Below, one piece after another: positions 21,575 to 32,818 of a DNA stretch of 64,000 nt; the stretch's first letter is position 1; each line of letters starts with the position of its first letter. The notes under the pieces are model-generated. The model saw only the letters and a list, made by a program, of their open reading frames with translations, did not search any database and was not told the origin of the DNA. The position numbers and the translations under genes are program-made. Source of the stretch: Hepsetus odoe (taxonomy: Eukaryota > Chordata > Actinopteri > Characiformes > Hepsetidae); the NCBI GenBank assembly GCA_017165825.1, contig CM029384.1, forward strand, positions 6,517,545 through 6,581,544, written 5' to 3'.

Positions 21575-22040
21575 TTTCGGCTGTTCCAGTGGAGGGTCAG
21601 CACAGCAGATCACCCGTTTCCATTTTTCCATTTCCTGCCTTCTGCATCTTCCTCTTTCACACTGACCACCTTCATGTCCTCTCCCAACACATCCATAAAC
21701 TTCCTCTTTGGTCTTCCTCTTCTCCTCTTTCCTGGCAGCTCCATTTTCAACATCCTCCTCCCGATATAATCCTCGTCTCTCCTCTGGACACGTCCAACCT
21801 TGCCTCTCTAACTGTCATCAGTCTAATCTGAGCTGTCCCTCTAATCAACTCATTTCTAATCGTGTCCATCCTCACCACACCCTCAGCATCTTCTCTGACT
21901 CTGACACCTCCAGCTCTGCCGCCTGTCTTTTCATCAGCCCCGATGTCTCCAACTAGTATAGCATAGCTGGTCTCACTATTGCCCTGAAAACCTTCCCTTT
22001 CAATCTTGGAAGTATCCACCTGTAACGGATCATTCCTGCT
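21575..22040 (-). pseudogene. RTE-type LINE, 3' fragment
   Basis: The minus strand carries the C-terminal LINE text also seen at 36781-37569: GRRML-MELPGKRRRGRPKR-FMDV, then upstream segments on RT thumb and 'rmdtirnelirgtaqi'. Frameshifts and small deletions break it. It is an old, truncated copy in the same orientation as the host gene. Confidence 0.72.
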
Positions 22041-22567
22041 GCTCACATATTGCACCAGCAAGTGTTTTTGGAGAATCAGCAGGAGCCAGTGATTGTATCC
22101 TCCCTTCCTTTGAATATTGGTATGAAATAACATTTTAAAATTCTGATATTACTGAGGAATTGCATCCTCTTAATATTCAAGACCGGTCCATAGACTGAAG
22201 CTCGCTTAGCATCACTTCAATTCCACTATCTGAGGTTCAGCCTGAAGCTGAGAATGCTGCCATACAGCACTGTCAGCATCCTTTAACAAGATGACATTTT
22301 CTGTGCTTTATCACCAACTTTATCAACATGTTTAACAAACACTAACATGCATTCAGCTAAACTTCTATATTATACTTTATACTATGATGTTTTAGATTAA
22401 ATCTTTCATCTTACAGCCTAACTCTGAATATTACTGGATCGGCCACCTGGATCAGAGAGAGATAGAGAGAGGGAGGAAGGTAGAGAGGAAGGGAGGGAAG
22501 GGAGATGGGAGAAGAAAAAAATGACAGACAGACAAAGACAGAAAGACAGAAAGAAAGACCTTTCCCT

Positions 22568-22599
<32 letters not shown>
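22568..22599. repeat. (GT)n microsatellite next to GA-rich tract
   Basis: About 15 GT units preceded by an impure purine tract (22450-22560). Confidence 0.95.
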
Positions 22600-22600
<1 letters not shown>

Positions 22601-23274
22601 TGCATTTATTTTTGTGACACCATTTAATGACAGATAATGCAGCTGACTGACAGGTTACATGGTTTCCATGGAAACAAGCATTGTATGTGGGGACAACTAT
22701 ATTCAAATCAGCAAATCAGTGATTGTCTTGACACGTCTGAGGGTTGACATGGGGTGGCATTGCGAAACGAACAACAGTTCGAAAGAATGAAAGAAAGAAA
22801 GAATAAGACAAGCAGGAGGACAGAAAGAGAGAGGTTCAAGTGTTTGTAAGAGGAGCAACGCCGCACGAGGTCGTCGGCACCTGAGCAGAGTTCAGAAGAG
22901 ATCTGAGATGATAAGAAAGGAGCTCCAGTGGTGATGATTAGCTTTGATCAGTGCGGCATTTCACGCTGCTTTCCTGTTGGTTAATAAGCAGACGTGGGTC
23001 GGAGCGGCAGCCACACCGTCAGATGGTCATCCTGAATTTCTCACCCTGTCAGAATTCTGTCCCAGGATTCATTTGGTCACAGGACCCTGAGAATGGCCCT
23101 CTTTAAACCTCAGTGAGAACACCGGAGACCCGGCCAAAGATGAGGTTCTTCCATTTAATTCATCATTATCAAAAATCAGCCAGACACACACACACAGTTA
23201 ATTAGAAGCTGTGAGACTTGGTCATGCTCAGATATGCATGAGAGACAGGTGGTGGAAGGGCCGCAAAGGTGGGG

Positions 23275-23278
<4 letters not shown>

Positions 23279-23337
<59 letters not shown>
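23279..23337. repeat. (GA)n microsatellite
   Basis: About 27 GA units, ending aaagagagaac. Confidence 0.96.
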
Positions 23338-23340
<3 letters not shown>

Positions 23341-23625
23341 CGACCTTCGTCTTGAGTGATCTGATGGTCAATTCGAGTGAATTCACCAAATTTGCACTGA
23401 CGACTCGTTGAGGACACTTGGAGGATGCATCGCTCAAAACACTTTGGGACTCACGTGGCCACAGTGGACAACATTGAAGGATCGTCTTTTCATTGGGCGT
23501 CCACTGTAGGAGTGGAAATGAACACTCCTGTCCACACTTACTGTCATTTCATTTGATTGATTTCTTCTGGATTGTTTGGATTTCTCCTTCATTTCTTTTT
23601 ATTTCAAATTAGGCAGAAAAATAGA

Positions 23626-23628
<3 letters not shown>

Positions 23629-23668
<40 letters not shown>
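23629..23668. repeat. (GA)n microsatellite
   Basis: About 19 GA units. Confidence 0.95.
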
Positions 23669-23672
<4 letters not shown>

Positions 23673-23961
23673 CTGTTTGTGTAAAGTATATATACTGTAT
23701 ATAAAGTATTCTGGCAATAATATAATATAATATAAAATATGCATTTGATATACAATATAAACAGTAAAAATGGCTCTAAGAAGAGAATAATAATGTCTTT
23801 CTCTTTTGTCCTGGTCTATTTTTGTGCAAAATGGATGAGAGGGCCATTAGAGAAGATAAGCCTCTGAAAAAGGCAGAGAGAGACAGAGGGAGAGTGAAAG
23901 AGAGAACGCGAGAGAGTGGGTGAGAGCAAAGAAGCAAGATGAACTTGTTTACTTATTGATA

Positions 23962-24056
23962 TTCTCTCTCTCTCTCTCTCCCTCTCTCTCTCTCTCTCTC
24001 CAACAGCTGCTATGCAGGAATAGAATCACCATGGCAATTCAAGAGAGACAGAGAGA

Positions 24057-24118
<62 letters not shown>
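23962..24118. repeat. inverted (CT)n / (GA)n pair
   Basis: A (CT)n tract at 23962-24000 and a (GA)n tract at 24043-24118 lie 40 bp apart on the same strand. They are complementary to each other and could fold back. Confidence 0.9.
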
Positions 24119-24122
<4 letters not shown>

Positions 24123-24154
24123 AAAGAGGTAAGAGATCAGAAATCCTACTATTC

Positions 24155-24510
24155 AGTGCTGTGCAAACACCTGAACCCGCCTCCATTTCTTCATCTTTTG
24201 CTTCTGGAGTCAGACTTTCTTGTATTTTTAATGTGTTGTTGAGGAACAGTTCTCCAGGCTTCCTGAAGGACAAAGTTTTTGGCTCTCATTTTCAGTCCAG
24301 TCAGACCCGTTTCAGAGGGTTGTTTTTTGTTTAAACTACGCAATGATGTACGTATGAATCATTTTAGCAGAACAAAGTGTCTATGAAGCAGTGAAGAAAC
24401 AGGTGTAGATGATTCCAGATGATCAGCTGATTAGGTTTTACTGCTGAAGCTGAACACAAGATGGTTGGAACCACTTTATCTAGAACCTTGTATCTTTACA
24501 GCTTTGCACA
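24155..24510 (+). mobile_element. Tc1-like MITE, copy 2
   Basis: The left end cagtgctgtgcaaacacctg and right end 'ctttacagctttgcacaaagc' form short imperfect inverted termini of Tc1 type. The interior is closely similar to 4590-4890 (tttcttgtatttttaatg, aggtgtagatgattccagatg, tatctagaaccttgta). It has no coding capacity. Confidence 0.7.
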
Positions 24511-24839
24511 AAGCTACACTGCGAGAGGTGTGAGAGGCGGAGAGGTGGGGAGAGGTTAAGATGCTGTGGAGTGAGAGACTGAATTAAATCTGTTGGGGTC
24601 TTAGGAGAAAGTACATATTATTCACTTATTGCGTGTGCGGTGCGTTATTTGGTGTGTGCTGTAAACTTCAGGGTACTGGTGACGCCTCACAGCTCTCTGT
24701 TTTGTAAACAGGAATATTGAAGTGTTTGTGTTTTACACTTTACACGGCTGGTCAGTGACTGGGGAGCCACATCACCTCCCACCAACACGTCTGCTCTTAA
24801 ACTACAATCTGGAACAGAAACCCCCAAAGTGACACTGGG

Positions 24840-25110
24840 ATCCATCCGTCCAGCCATCTGTCCTTCCTTCCATCCATCCTTCCGATTATCCATCCATCCG
24901 TCTGTCCATCTTTCCGATTATCCATCCTTCTGATTACCCATCCATCCATCCATCCATCCTACCAATCTTCCATTCAATCATCATTTTATGCATCCACCTG
25001 TCCATCCATCCATCCATCCATCGTATCCGCACATCCTAACTAGGATGACAGGTGTTACTGGAGTGAAGCGCACAAGGGTCAAAAGGCAGGGAAATAGGTC
25101 ACCAGTCGAC
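24840..25110. repeat. (ATCC)n-rich region
   Basis: Repeated catccatcc and 'ccgattatccatcc' units, ending at about 25022 and followed by a degraded repeat piece (cacatcctaactaggatgac). Such ATCC tails often mark ends of Rex3-like elements, but no LINE body is seen. Confidence 0.6.
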
Positions 25111-25783
25111 AGTGATTTATTTCTTCCAAAAATTAATGAAAGCAAGATGTGAGTGATCCAGTCGTACTGCGGCCTGATTTGCATTTGATCTTGTAATAAT
25201 AAAAAATATGTAAATAAATTTAGAATAAATTTAGAAAAAAGAATAAATTTAAAGAATATAAACTCCTCCCCTGTGTTTTTACTCCCCGATGTTGCAACGC
25301 TCACCACCAATCACGACTCACAGCATTTACAGGATTTATTTGGGCTGATTTTTGTCAGTTTGTAAGGCATCAGCAAGTCCTGTCAGCGAGTGGAAAACCA
25401 GGACTAAAACTGTGGGCTTCAATAAATACACTACAATAAATCCCAAAATAATTCATACCCCTTCCCCTTCCTCCTAATACTGCTTTCAGAAGTGCACAGG
25501 CTCTCTCCCGCTGTGTCGACTGATCTGTGTGTGTATTGAGGTCTTTCTGAAAACTGAACTGCCAATCAGAACCATCCACCGCAGTTAGAGGCCCTCTGAT
25601 TGGCTCATCAGTGCCTTGCAGTTGTTTTGACTGTTCCCAAAGTGGACCAAGGAGGCAGAAATTATTACAGACAATTACATACACAAGTTCCTACTCATAC
25701 CCAACACTCACAGGGGATTATAATATCATACTCAGGAGCTCACGTCTTTGTAAGATATGCGACCGCTTGGCCCGTCAAGGTTG

Positions 25784-25805
25784 TGTGTGTGTGTGTGTGT
25801 GTGTG
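25784..25805. repeat. (GT)n just inside intron donor
   Basis: About 11 GT units beginning a few bases past the splice donor of the 76-bp exon (read as CA repeats in the transcript). Confidence 0.9.
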
Positions 25806-25812
25806 TTCTTAC

Positions 25813-25888
25813 CTGCACGTTGTGCTTGTGTGAGTTTGCAGTAAACGCTGTCTGCTGATTCGATCAAAGTGCGACTTGTCTGGATCAT
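25813..25888 (-). CDS. plcl2: PLC-like inactive protein, 76-bp coding exon
   Basis: Acceptor cttcctgcag ends at 25889 and donor GTAAGAAC starts at 25812. The 76 bp encode MIQTSRTLIESADSVYCKLT, then QAQRA plus the first base of a glycine codon. This matches the PLCL segment '(Y)D-MIQ-SR-LIE-AD-V-EK--Q-QKAG' that follows the previous exon's AYDT. The phases are 0 in and 1 out, consistent with both neighbours. The exon is too short to be found without homology. Confidence 0.87.
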
Positions 25889-26117
25889 CTGCAGGAAGCC
25901 AGAAACAGGAAACAGGACGTCAAGTCTCCGCAGGAAGTGGGACACACACTCAGGTTTGTAGTTAATTCACAATAAGCATAACAGATTCAGTGTCAATCCA
26001 CAGGACAGAATCAACAATGAATGGGCTTCCTGCGACACAGTGAAGGGAGATTAGAGCCATTTCATTGTTTCTGTTACTGCTACAGCACACACACACTTAC
26101 ACACTATCCTCTGCATG

Positions 26118-26372
26118 TAAGTGAAAATGAAAGTGACAACTTGCCCTTGTGAATACACAGCCCACAGTAAACCACCACAAAATACTTCCTCTGCAATTAT
26201 CCCCATCCCACACACACGCTTTGTAGCAGGGTGTGGCCGAACACCCGGCACCCGGGGAGCAGAGATGGGGACGATACCTTGTTCAAGATTACCTCAGGGA
26301 ATCCTACTGGTCTGGGACTCAAACCCACAACCCTACAGGGCTCAGTCATCAACCACTAGGCCACCACTGCTC
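26118..26372 (-). repeat. SINE family B copy
   Basis: Reverse-oriented: tail 'gtgaaaatgaaagtgac', body, 'acccggggagcagagatgggg', head ending aaccactaggccaccactgc. It is moderately diverged. Confidence 0.82.
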
Positions 26373-26396
26373 CAGAGGTCAGTACTTTACACTGTG

Positions 26397-26453
<57 letters not shown>
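26397..26453. repeat. (GT)n microsatellite
   Basis: About 28 GT units between two SINE copies of the same orientation. Confidence 0.97.
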
Positions 26454-26455
<2 letters not shown>

Positions 26456-26535
26456 AAAGAGAGAGAAAGACATTGCTGCATACTGCAAGAAGTTGCAGTT
26501 CCTTGTGTCCATGTCCATTGTTAATGGTTGAAGCA

Positions 26536-26740
26536 AAAGTGGAAGTGAAAGTGACTACCTGCCATTGTGAAACACAGCACAGCACACAATGAACCCCAAC
26601 GAAATACATCTTCTGCCATCCAGCCATACACACATGCAGCAGGGAGCAGTGATGGGGACGGTACCTCGGTTCCTCAGGGCAGCCTACTGATCGGGGATTC
26701 AATCCCACAATCATCCGATCCTAGGGCCTAGTCCCTATTA
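26536..26740 (-). repeat. SINE family B copy
   Basis: Tail 'gtggaagtgaaagtgac', body 'gcagggagcagtgatgggg' and a decayed head near 26690-26740 that has lost the usual gccacc end. Confidence 0.75.
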
Positions 26741-28115
26741 TTCAAGAGGTGGGGTTATTTTTAACAGACGTTTGTGCCGTTCGACAGCCTGGGATTGTTT
26801 TCTGTTAAACTGGAGCAAGTACTGATGAAATTCTTGCTGCAGCCACGGATTTGATCAAACTGCAAGAAACTTGCGCCAAAGTCTGGGATGGTCCGCTCAA
26901 GCTGATGTGAGTTTGATTTTTTCATTCGAAATACTGCTGTAAAACATTCCGTTCGAAGCGGAGAGACGATACTCCCATCCTGCAGGAGGATACCGTTCTG
27001 CGGCGGCTCCTTTCGGCCGTGCTTTATCCAAATATACACACTCTCATACACACAAATTAAACATGAGGCTGTCTGCTCTCATCAGTATGGAACAGTGCTG
27101 CAGGGAAAGTGCACAGCGTGGTGTACTGACTTCTATGAGTGTGTGTGTGTGAGTTCTGACGCACTATGCTGGGTCTATGATAAGTGAAGTAATGAAGTGT
27201 GTACTGTGTCATAATGTGTTGGCACCCGTCAGCATATCTGGCATAAAATGCCACCACTTCTATGGGAGCTGACCCGTCTGTGCTTCGTCCACAAATGCGT
27301 CCTCTTGCAGCTGTTGGACACATTTTTGGACAGAGCACAGACAGGAAGCCTGGACAAGTTTCAACCTGAAGCTTCAAACTGATGAGTTTGTTTTTGCTTG
27401 GAATGTATTCATCCTTTCGTGTAATATTCCTTCCATTTTGTTTTGCATATTAAAAGGTCCCACCGCTGATCCGTATGATTCCTGGAAACCCCACGTTAAA
27501 TTCATACGCAGGCGCTCCTGGTCATGCTTTGTTGCTTAAGTATAAATAAGTGCACATCCTCTACTGAGAATAATTGCGATAGTTTTAATCTTAAATATTT
27601 TAATCCAAAATGAATCCAGTTTGTGTGCTGGGTTGAAGCAATTAGGGGAAAAATTAAAAATAAGTGTTGAGAATGTTTTACATTTAAATGCATATATTTC
27701 TATTAAACAGAGACGGTACAAAAAGGAGGGACTGGAAATGGGAGAAGCTTGAATTTGCTGTGGGTTTGTGCAGAACGAGCTTTCTGAGTGTTGTTTAAAG
27801 AAAAAATCATTTTAATAATGGAACTTCTATCCGATTTTGCCAGCCATTTCAAATGTTACTGAAACATGCACATGGCTTTCATTTCCAGATTTTATTCCCT
27901 TCTTTACAGAAAGAGGAGCTTAGTCTGCCCAGCAAGTGCCAACAAGATGGTCACTAAGTAGAACTACTTTCCTGTTCATCCTGTTTGAATGAACTCAGCA
28001 AATAAATAGGAATTGTGCACTAAAATATGCCCAAAAAAAACATTTAAGGATATCCTTTGGGGGGTGTTTAAGTGATTACATGAGACACATTCAGCTGAAT
28101 GTTCAATGATTCTTC

Positions 28116-28319
28116 AAGTGAAAGTGAAAGTGACAACCATCGTCATTGTGAAACGCAGCACATACACACATGTGCAGCAGGGGGCAGCTATTGAAAGCGC
28201 CCGGGGAGCAGTGATGGGGACGGTACCTTGCTCAAGGGTACCTCAGGGCACCATACGAATCGAACCCATAATCTTTCGATCTGGGGCGACCCCCCAACCA
28301 CTAGGCCACCGCTGCCCCA
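28116..28319 (-). repeat. SINE family B copy
   Basis: Tail aagtgaaagtgaaagtgac, a small body deletion, then 'cagctattgaaagcgcccgg', and head ending accactaggccaccgctgcc. It is well preserved. Confidence 0.85.
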
Positions 28320-28585
28320 CTATCAAACAACAAAATGGGGGGAAAAAAAAAAACATGGATTTATGTGCAGAATACTGACTAGTGTGGGAATCTGTGAGTT
28401 TCACCTGCCCATCATGTTGATGGCCTCTGATGTTCTCCATCACCGTAGCAGATAAAGCAGTATGTTGTTCTAGATAAAAGTTTATAAAGCAGTTTGTTGT
28501 GATATCAGCTGCAGCAGTTTGGTGCTGAAAAAAGGATGATCTCCACCGATAATATCATTTTCAGTTTAGATCGGATGTCTAATTA

Positions 28586-28744
28586 AAGGTTCCCTGTGGA
28601 TGGCAGCCATATCCAGCTCCCAGGGAACAGTGAGGGAATGGTACCTCGCTCAAAGGTATCTCGGGGAAACACACTGGTCCTGGATTCAAACCCACAAGCT
28701 TCCGATTCTGGGCCCTAATCCCTATTGGCTCGGCCACCGCTGAC
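28586..28744 (-). repeat. SINE family B, tail-truncated copy
   Basis: Starts in mid-body (gtggatggcagccatatcc) and runs to a diverged tRNA-like head (ggctcggccaccgctgacc). Confidence 0.65.
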
Positions 28745-29036
28745 CATAACATATTGCAAAATGATTTAATGTGACAGCTTTAAGGACTAGTGTAAAACTA
28801 GTCAGAGGCACAGAGTGTTCCTCTTCACCTTAAGCGCGGTGTATCAACAAAATCAAACAAAGGAAATGAGGTTAATGTCTGACATACTGTTATCTAGATC
28901 TATCATACTGTGACAAAAACAGACCCAAAACCTTTAAGCGTCACGTTTATTTTGCAGCAACGGTGGGAAGAGCAGCGTGATGAACGGAGGCACCGATATA
29001 GTTTGTAAGTAAAAGTGGGCTGCGAAGTGAGCATAC

Positions 29037-29240
29037 CGTGTCGTAGGCGGTGAGGACTTTGCGCAGTAGCTCTGGAACGGCGCCCTGTGCCTCCATGGTG
29101 GGGTAGGCCTCGCTGAGGTCCACGGTGACCCGCAGAGAGCGCTCGCTGTTCAGCAGCCAGGACGACACGGTCAAGATACACTGCTTCATATTAGCCGCTG
29201 GAGTCAAGCCGCACAGCTCCTTAAACGACACCATGGCGTT
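29037..29240 (-). CDS. plcl2: PLC-like inactive protein, 204-bp coding exon
   Basis: Acceptor ctctggtag ends at 29241 and donor GTATGC starts at 29036. The 68 codons read NAMVSFKELCGLTPAANMKQ, continue CILTVSSWLLNSERSLRVTV and end PELLRKVLTAYDT. It follows DLRENVQ of the large exon, as in PLCL1/PLCL2 (ENMQNA-VS-KELCGL). This is the region C-terminal to C2, predicted helical. Both phases are 0. The middle (SSWLLNSERSLRVTV) is the most divergent stretch from the mammalian proteins. Confidence 0.9.
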
Positions 29241-31031
29241 CTACCAGAGAAAAACAAACAGCACGGTGAAATACAGCTTGGTAAAATGACACTTTACACT
29301 ATTTTAGCAATGCGATGCTTTTGTCACATAACCATTTAACATAACAAAAAACATACTACAAATTTTGGAATTTCCTTTTAATTTAGTAACTCCGGCCTTG
29401 TAGATCAAAGAGGTCGTTAAAAAATGGTAAAAAAAAATACAAAAATGCACCCTTGTTATACTATATTAGAATCATTTGGGAGCGACAAGAAATGGATCAA
29501 TTCTTTTTGATCAGTTTCAGGGTTGATTACTAATCCAGAGCCTTTGCTTCTCTCTACATGGCACCACAAATTCACCAATGAAATATGAGACAATGTTCAT
29601 AATACGCAATTCCTTTTCCATTCTTTCTGAAAACCCAGACAAAGGAAAACAATTCTAAACTGCTGAATTCAGTTCCATGTTTTATTCAGCCAAGCTGGAT
29701 ACGGACGTTTAAGAACATTATCTTTTCATAAAAATGTTTCATTTTCACTTTCGCTTTACGATCTGCAGATGAGTATAAATATAATATTCTAGGGCTGTCA
29801 CAGATGCTTATTTCAAATTGATTACTCATATAAAAAATATCTAATAAATATTTTTTTGGATAAGCTGCCCTCACTATACTTTGCAATCTGGGATGACACT
29901 TTTTCTAAAGTCGTGTTAAGCAGTCCGAACATTCTCCACAAGGGGGTGCTGTTAACACTAACCAGCTTCCCAGAAAATAAGGAAACACAAACCCATAAGA
30001 CACATTTGTTCTCCTCAGCTTCATGCTTTAGAAGTAAAACTGTATAGAAGTGTGTGTATATGATAATGAGAGGTTATAATAAATGACAGATAATCACTAA
30101 TATAATGATGGATTATTTTTAACTCAGCATAAAGATCCCTGGGGATTGCAACTCTGTTCATAGTAAGGTGTCTACAATGACCTCTACTATTTTAAAGTGT
30201 ACCAGCTCATTTGCTTTCTTGTGACCCCTGAGCGGTTTCCCTGGGAGAGACGCTCAGTTGGGGACAGCGAGCGCTCTCCGTCGAGTTAGTGCCTAAGTGA
30301 AAGTCATGCGCTACTTTCCAGCAGGAGAACGCTCAGCTGTGTCCCGCTGTACAGAGGAGAACAGAGCTCCGCCTTCGGCTCTGAACATTACAGGAGGGCA
30401 AGGGAGGATTTGCTCTACAAAATGTCCCTCCGCGAGTCTCTCTGCAGCACCGAACATCAGTTTTGCGAGCACACAGAGGAAGCACAAGATGCAGAGCTCT
30501 AAAACCAGTGACCTTCATCAAAGCAGTGGAAGGATCAAAAAAGAGAGAGTGCAGAGCACAGTGTCCTCTGCTCAGAGAGGAATGAAGAAGCATGTCACAG
30601 CCAGTGCTGTAGGTTACGTTCCCATGACACCGGCTCACACTCTCTGACTGTGGACCTGGAATATTAACGGCCTGGAAAATCAGAGCGTTTGTCCTGGTGA
30701 GTGTTTGTGTTTGTATTTTAAGGAGGAAAGATTACTTTCTGCAAAACTCACGAAAGGTTAAATTACAGAAACGATCATTATTAAACTATCACTATTATTT
30801 GTTTAAATATGAAGATGCAAACCTTTTTTTTGGATCACTAAAGGGAAGGTTGCGGGTACGTCTAGGCTTAAAATATTGCTTAATAATAATTTTTTTCCAA
30901 AATATTTCTTTAATAAAAAAAACAATCAATGCCTGTTTCGTTGCCTTTCGTAGCAGCGCTATTTTTCACAATAGCTTTTCATCGGGAAACCTCCGAAAAA
31001 CGGATTGTCATCGTATAGTAGCAAAAGTCTT

Positions 31032-31301
31032 GAGTCATTAAATTCATTCATTATCTGCCGCTTGTCCCAAACGGGGTCGCGGGGGAGTGCTGGTGTCCAA
31101 CCCAGCGCACACAGGGCGAGGACGGGGGACGCACCCTGGACAGGTCGCCAGCCCATCGCAGGGAGGAGCGGGACGGGGACGGCACCTTGCTCAAGGGTAC
31201 CTCAGGGCAACCCATTGGGAAGGGGTTCGAACCCCCGATCCGCCGATCATGTGGCTAACACCCTAACCACTAGGCCACCACTGCCCCCGAGTCATTAAAT
31301 T
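31032..31301 (-). mobile_element. composite SINE with Rex3-like tail, copy 2
   Basis: The element is 31045-31288, reversed: its 3' end (ttatctgccgcttgtcccaa) is on the left and its tRNA-like head (accctaaccactaggccacc) on the right. A perfect 13-bp duplication, GAGTCATTAAATT, occurs at 31032-31044 and 31289-31301. The body is nearly identical to 10384-10624, indicating recent activity. Confidence 0.92.
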
Positions 31302-31338
31302 AATATTTTATTTTCCCCCAACTAAATGTGCAAAAATA

Positions 31339-31580
31339 AAGTGAAAGTGAAAGCGACTATGTGTCATTGTGAAACACGGCACTGCACAAAGTGAACCACA
31401 ATGAAATGCACTCTGCAATTATCCCATAATGAAACATAGTGTAGCAGTGGGAAGCCACACCTAACACTGGAGAAGCAGTGATGGGGATGGTACCTTGCTT
31501 GAGGGTAACTCAAGGTAACCTGCTGGGTCAGGGATTCAAACCCAGGACCTTCCTATCTTAGGGTCTAATTCTGAACCTCT
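31339..31580 (-). repeat. SINE family B copy
   Basis: Tail aagtgaaagtgaaagcgac, body with 'cacaatgaaatgcactctgc', and head decayed near 31540-31580. It lies 38 bp from the composite SINE, in the same orientation. Confidence 0.75.
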
Positions 31581-31960
31581 AGAAAATTATAAAGGCAAAT
31601 TCCCACGGGACAAATCATTATTGACTATAACTATTAACTAATCATAGGTACGTGTATTTAACACATACGGGACTTGGTAATGAATCTAGGTTTTATTATT
31701 AATATGTTTATATAGTAACCATATAGTACATATAGAACACATATCTGATCTGTGTTGGCCATCCTGTGGGATATATCTCGAAAGCTGAAGTGTGTGCAAG
31801 TGTGTGTCGTGACTGTGCTTTGGGGAGTGTGTGTCGTGCATGTGTGTAGGTGTGGGTGTAAGTCTTAGACACAGGCTTGAGAATCCAGCCAAACAGCATC
31901 TGCCAACCTTACTGCCCCCCCACTGCTCTCAGCATCAAACCACAAACTCCCCCGGTCTCA

Positions 31961-31967
<7 letters not shown>

Positions 31968-31994
<27 letters not shown>
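31968..31994. repeat. (CA)n microsatellite
   Basis: About 13 CA units. Confidence 0.93.
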
Positions 31995-31996
<2 letters not shown>

Positions 31997-32314
31997 AATA
32001 TGAAGTTGTGATATTTTCACACCGTTACCTAGGATAACTGCTCCCCTGAAGAGCTAAAGAATCTCTAATCTTTGTGTGTGTGTGTGTGAAGAGGTCTCTT
32101 TATGCAGCCACGGTGGAACCATTTTGCTTTCCTAAACAATCCTCCACAGCCCTTCTCCACCAACAGCTAATAAGTTCTTGAACCCTCTCTATTTAGGATT
32201 CTTTGAACCACAGTACCATCTAGCAAATCTGCCCCCATTACTAGCAGTTTGGATTGGAACTGCTAGGATGAAGGATGCATCATCAACAGAAGAGGGACTG
32301 CACAGCAGTAAACA

Positions 32315-32437
32315 AAGTGAAAGTGACGATTTGCCCTTGTAACGAAATACAACCTACTCAGGGCAACTGGTCTGGGACTCAAATCCACAACATTCCAATT
32401 TTTGGGCTTAGAACCTAAGCACTAGTGCACCTCTGAA
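32315..32437 (-). repeat. SINE family B, internally deleted copy
   Basis: Tail 'aaagtgaaagtgac' joins, after a large deletion, to 'ctactcagggcaactggtctg' and a decayed head. Confidence 0.6.
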
Positions 32438-32622
32438 CCAGAAGATGCCATGCATGCCATGAATAAGATGCATGCCATGTTCCCACTGGAAGAACCCATA
32501 CTTTTTTTTGGTTCCAGCTGGGAATCGACTTTTCAGGTTCTGAACCTAATTATTTTTGGTTCAAAATTTCACTAATTTCATCCAAATTTGGGGTTAAACC
32601 AGAACGAAGCCAGTTTTCTGCT

Positions 32623-32818
32623 TAGAGGGCTAGACTCCAGGATCAGAAGGTTTTGGATTAACCTAAGGTACCCTTGAGCAAGGTACTCTGCTCCCCAGGG
32701 CGCTGGATATGGCTGCCCACTGCTGCACAGTGTGCACGGGTTCATGCAGAAGATGTGTTTTGTTGTGGTTCACTGTGTGCTGTGCTGTTTCACAATGCCA
32801 ATAGTCACTTTCACTTCA
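32623..32818 (+). repeat. SINE family B copy, head decayed
   Basis: Forward-oriented: 'taaggtacccttgagcaagg', 'gctgcccactgctgcac', 'tgttgtggttcactgtgtgc' and tail 'atagtcactttcacttc'. The tRNA-like head is degraded. Confidence 0.75.

Larger units (their letters stand above)
19811..25812 (-). other. intron between 76-bp and 110-bp exons
   Basis: A 6-kb intron with donor GTAAGAAC and acceptor CTGCAG. It is rich in GA and CA tracts, with an RTE-type LINE relic at 21575-22040 and a MITE at 24155-24510. Stretches 19860-20690, 22045-22430 and 22620-23270 show no recognisable gene or repeat. Confidence 0.8.
25891..29036 (-). other. intron between 204-bp and 76-bp exons
   Basis: A 3.1-kb intron with donor GTATGC and acceptor CTGCAG. 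It contains four SINE copies and a (GT)n tract. About 26745-28110 shows no recognisable feature. Confidence 0.8.

Noticed and set aside
25370..25684. 104-codon minus-strand frame upstream of the 76-bp exon donor side
   Set aside because: It lies inside the intron, shows no PLCL similarity and is not needed by the phase-consistent exon chain.
30297..30647. 116-codon plus-strand frame
   Set aside because: Ser/Lys/Thr-rich, with no domain recognised, and lies in an intron of the opposite-strand gene.
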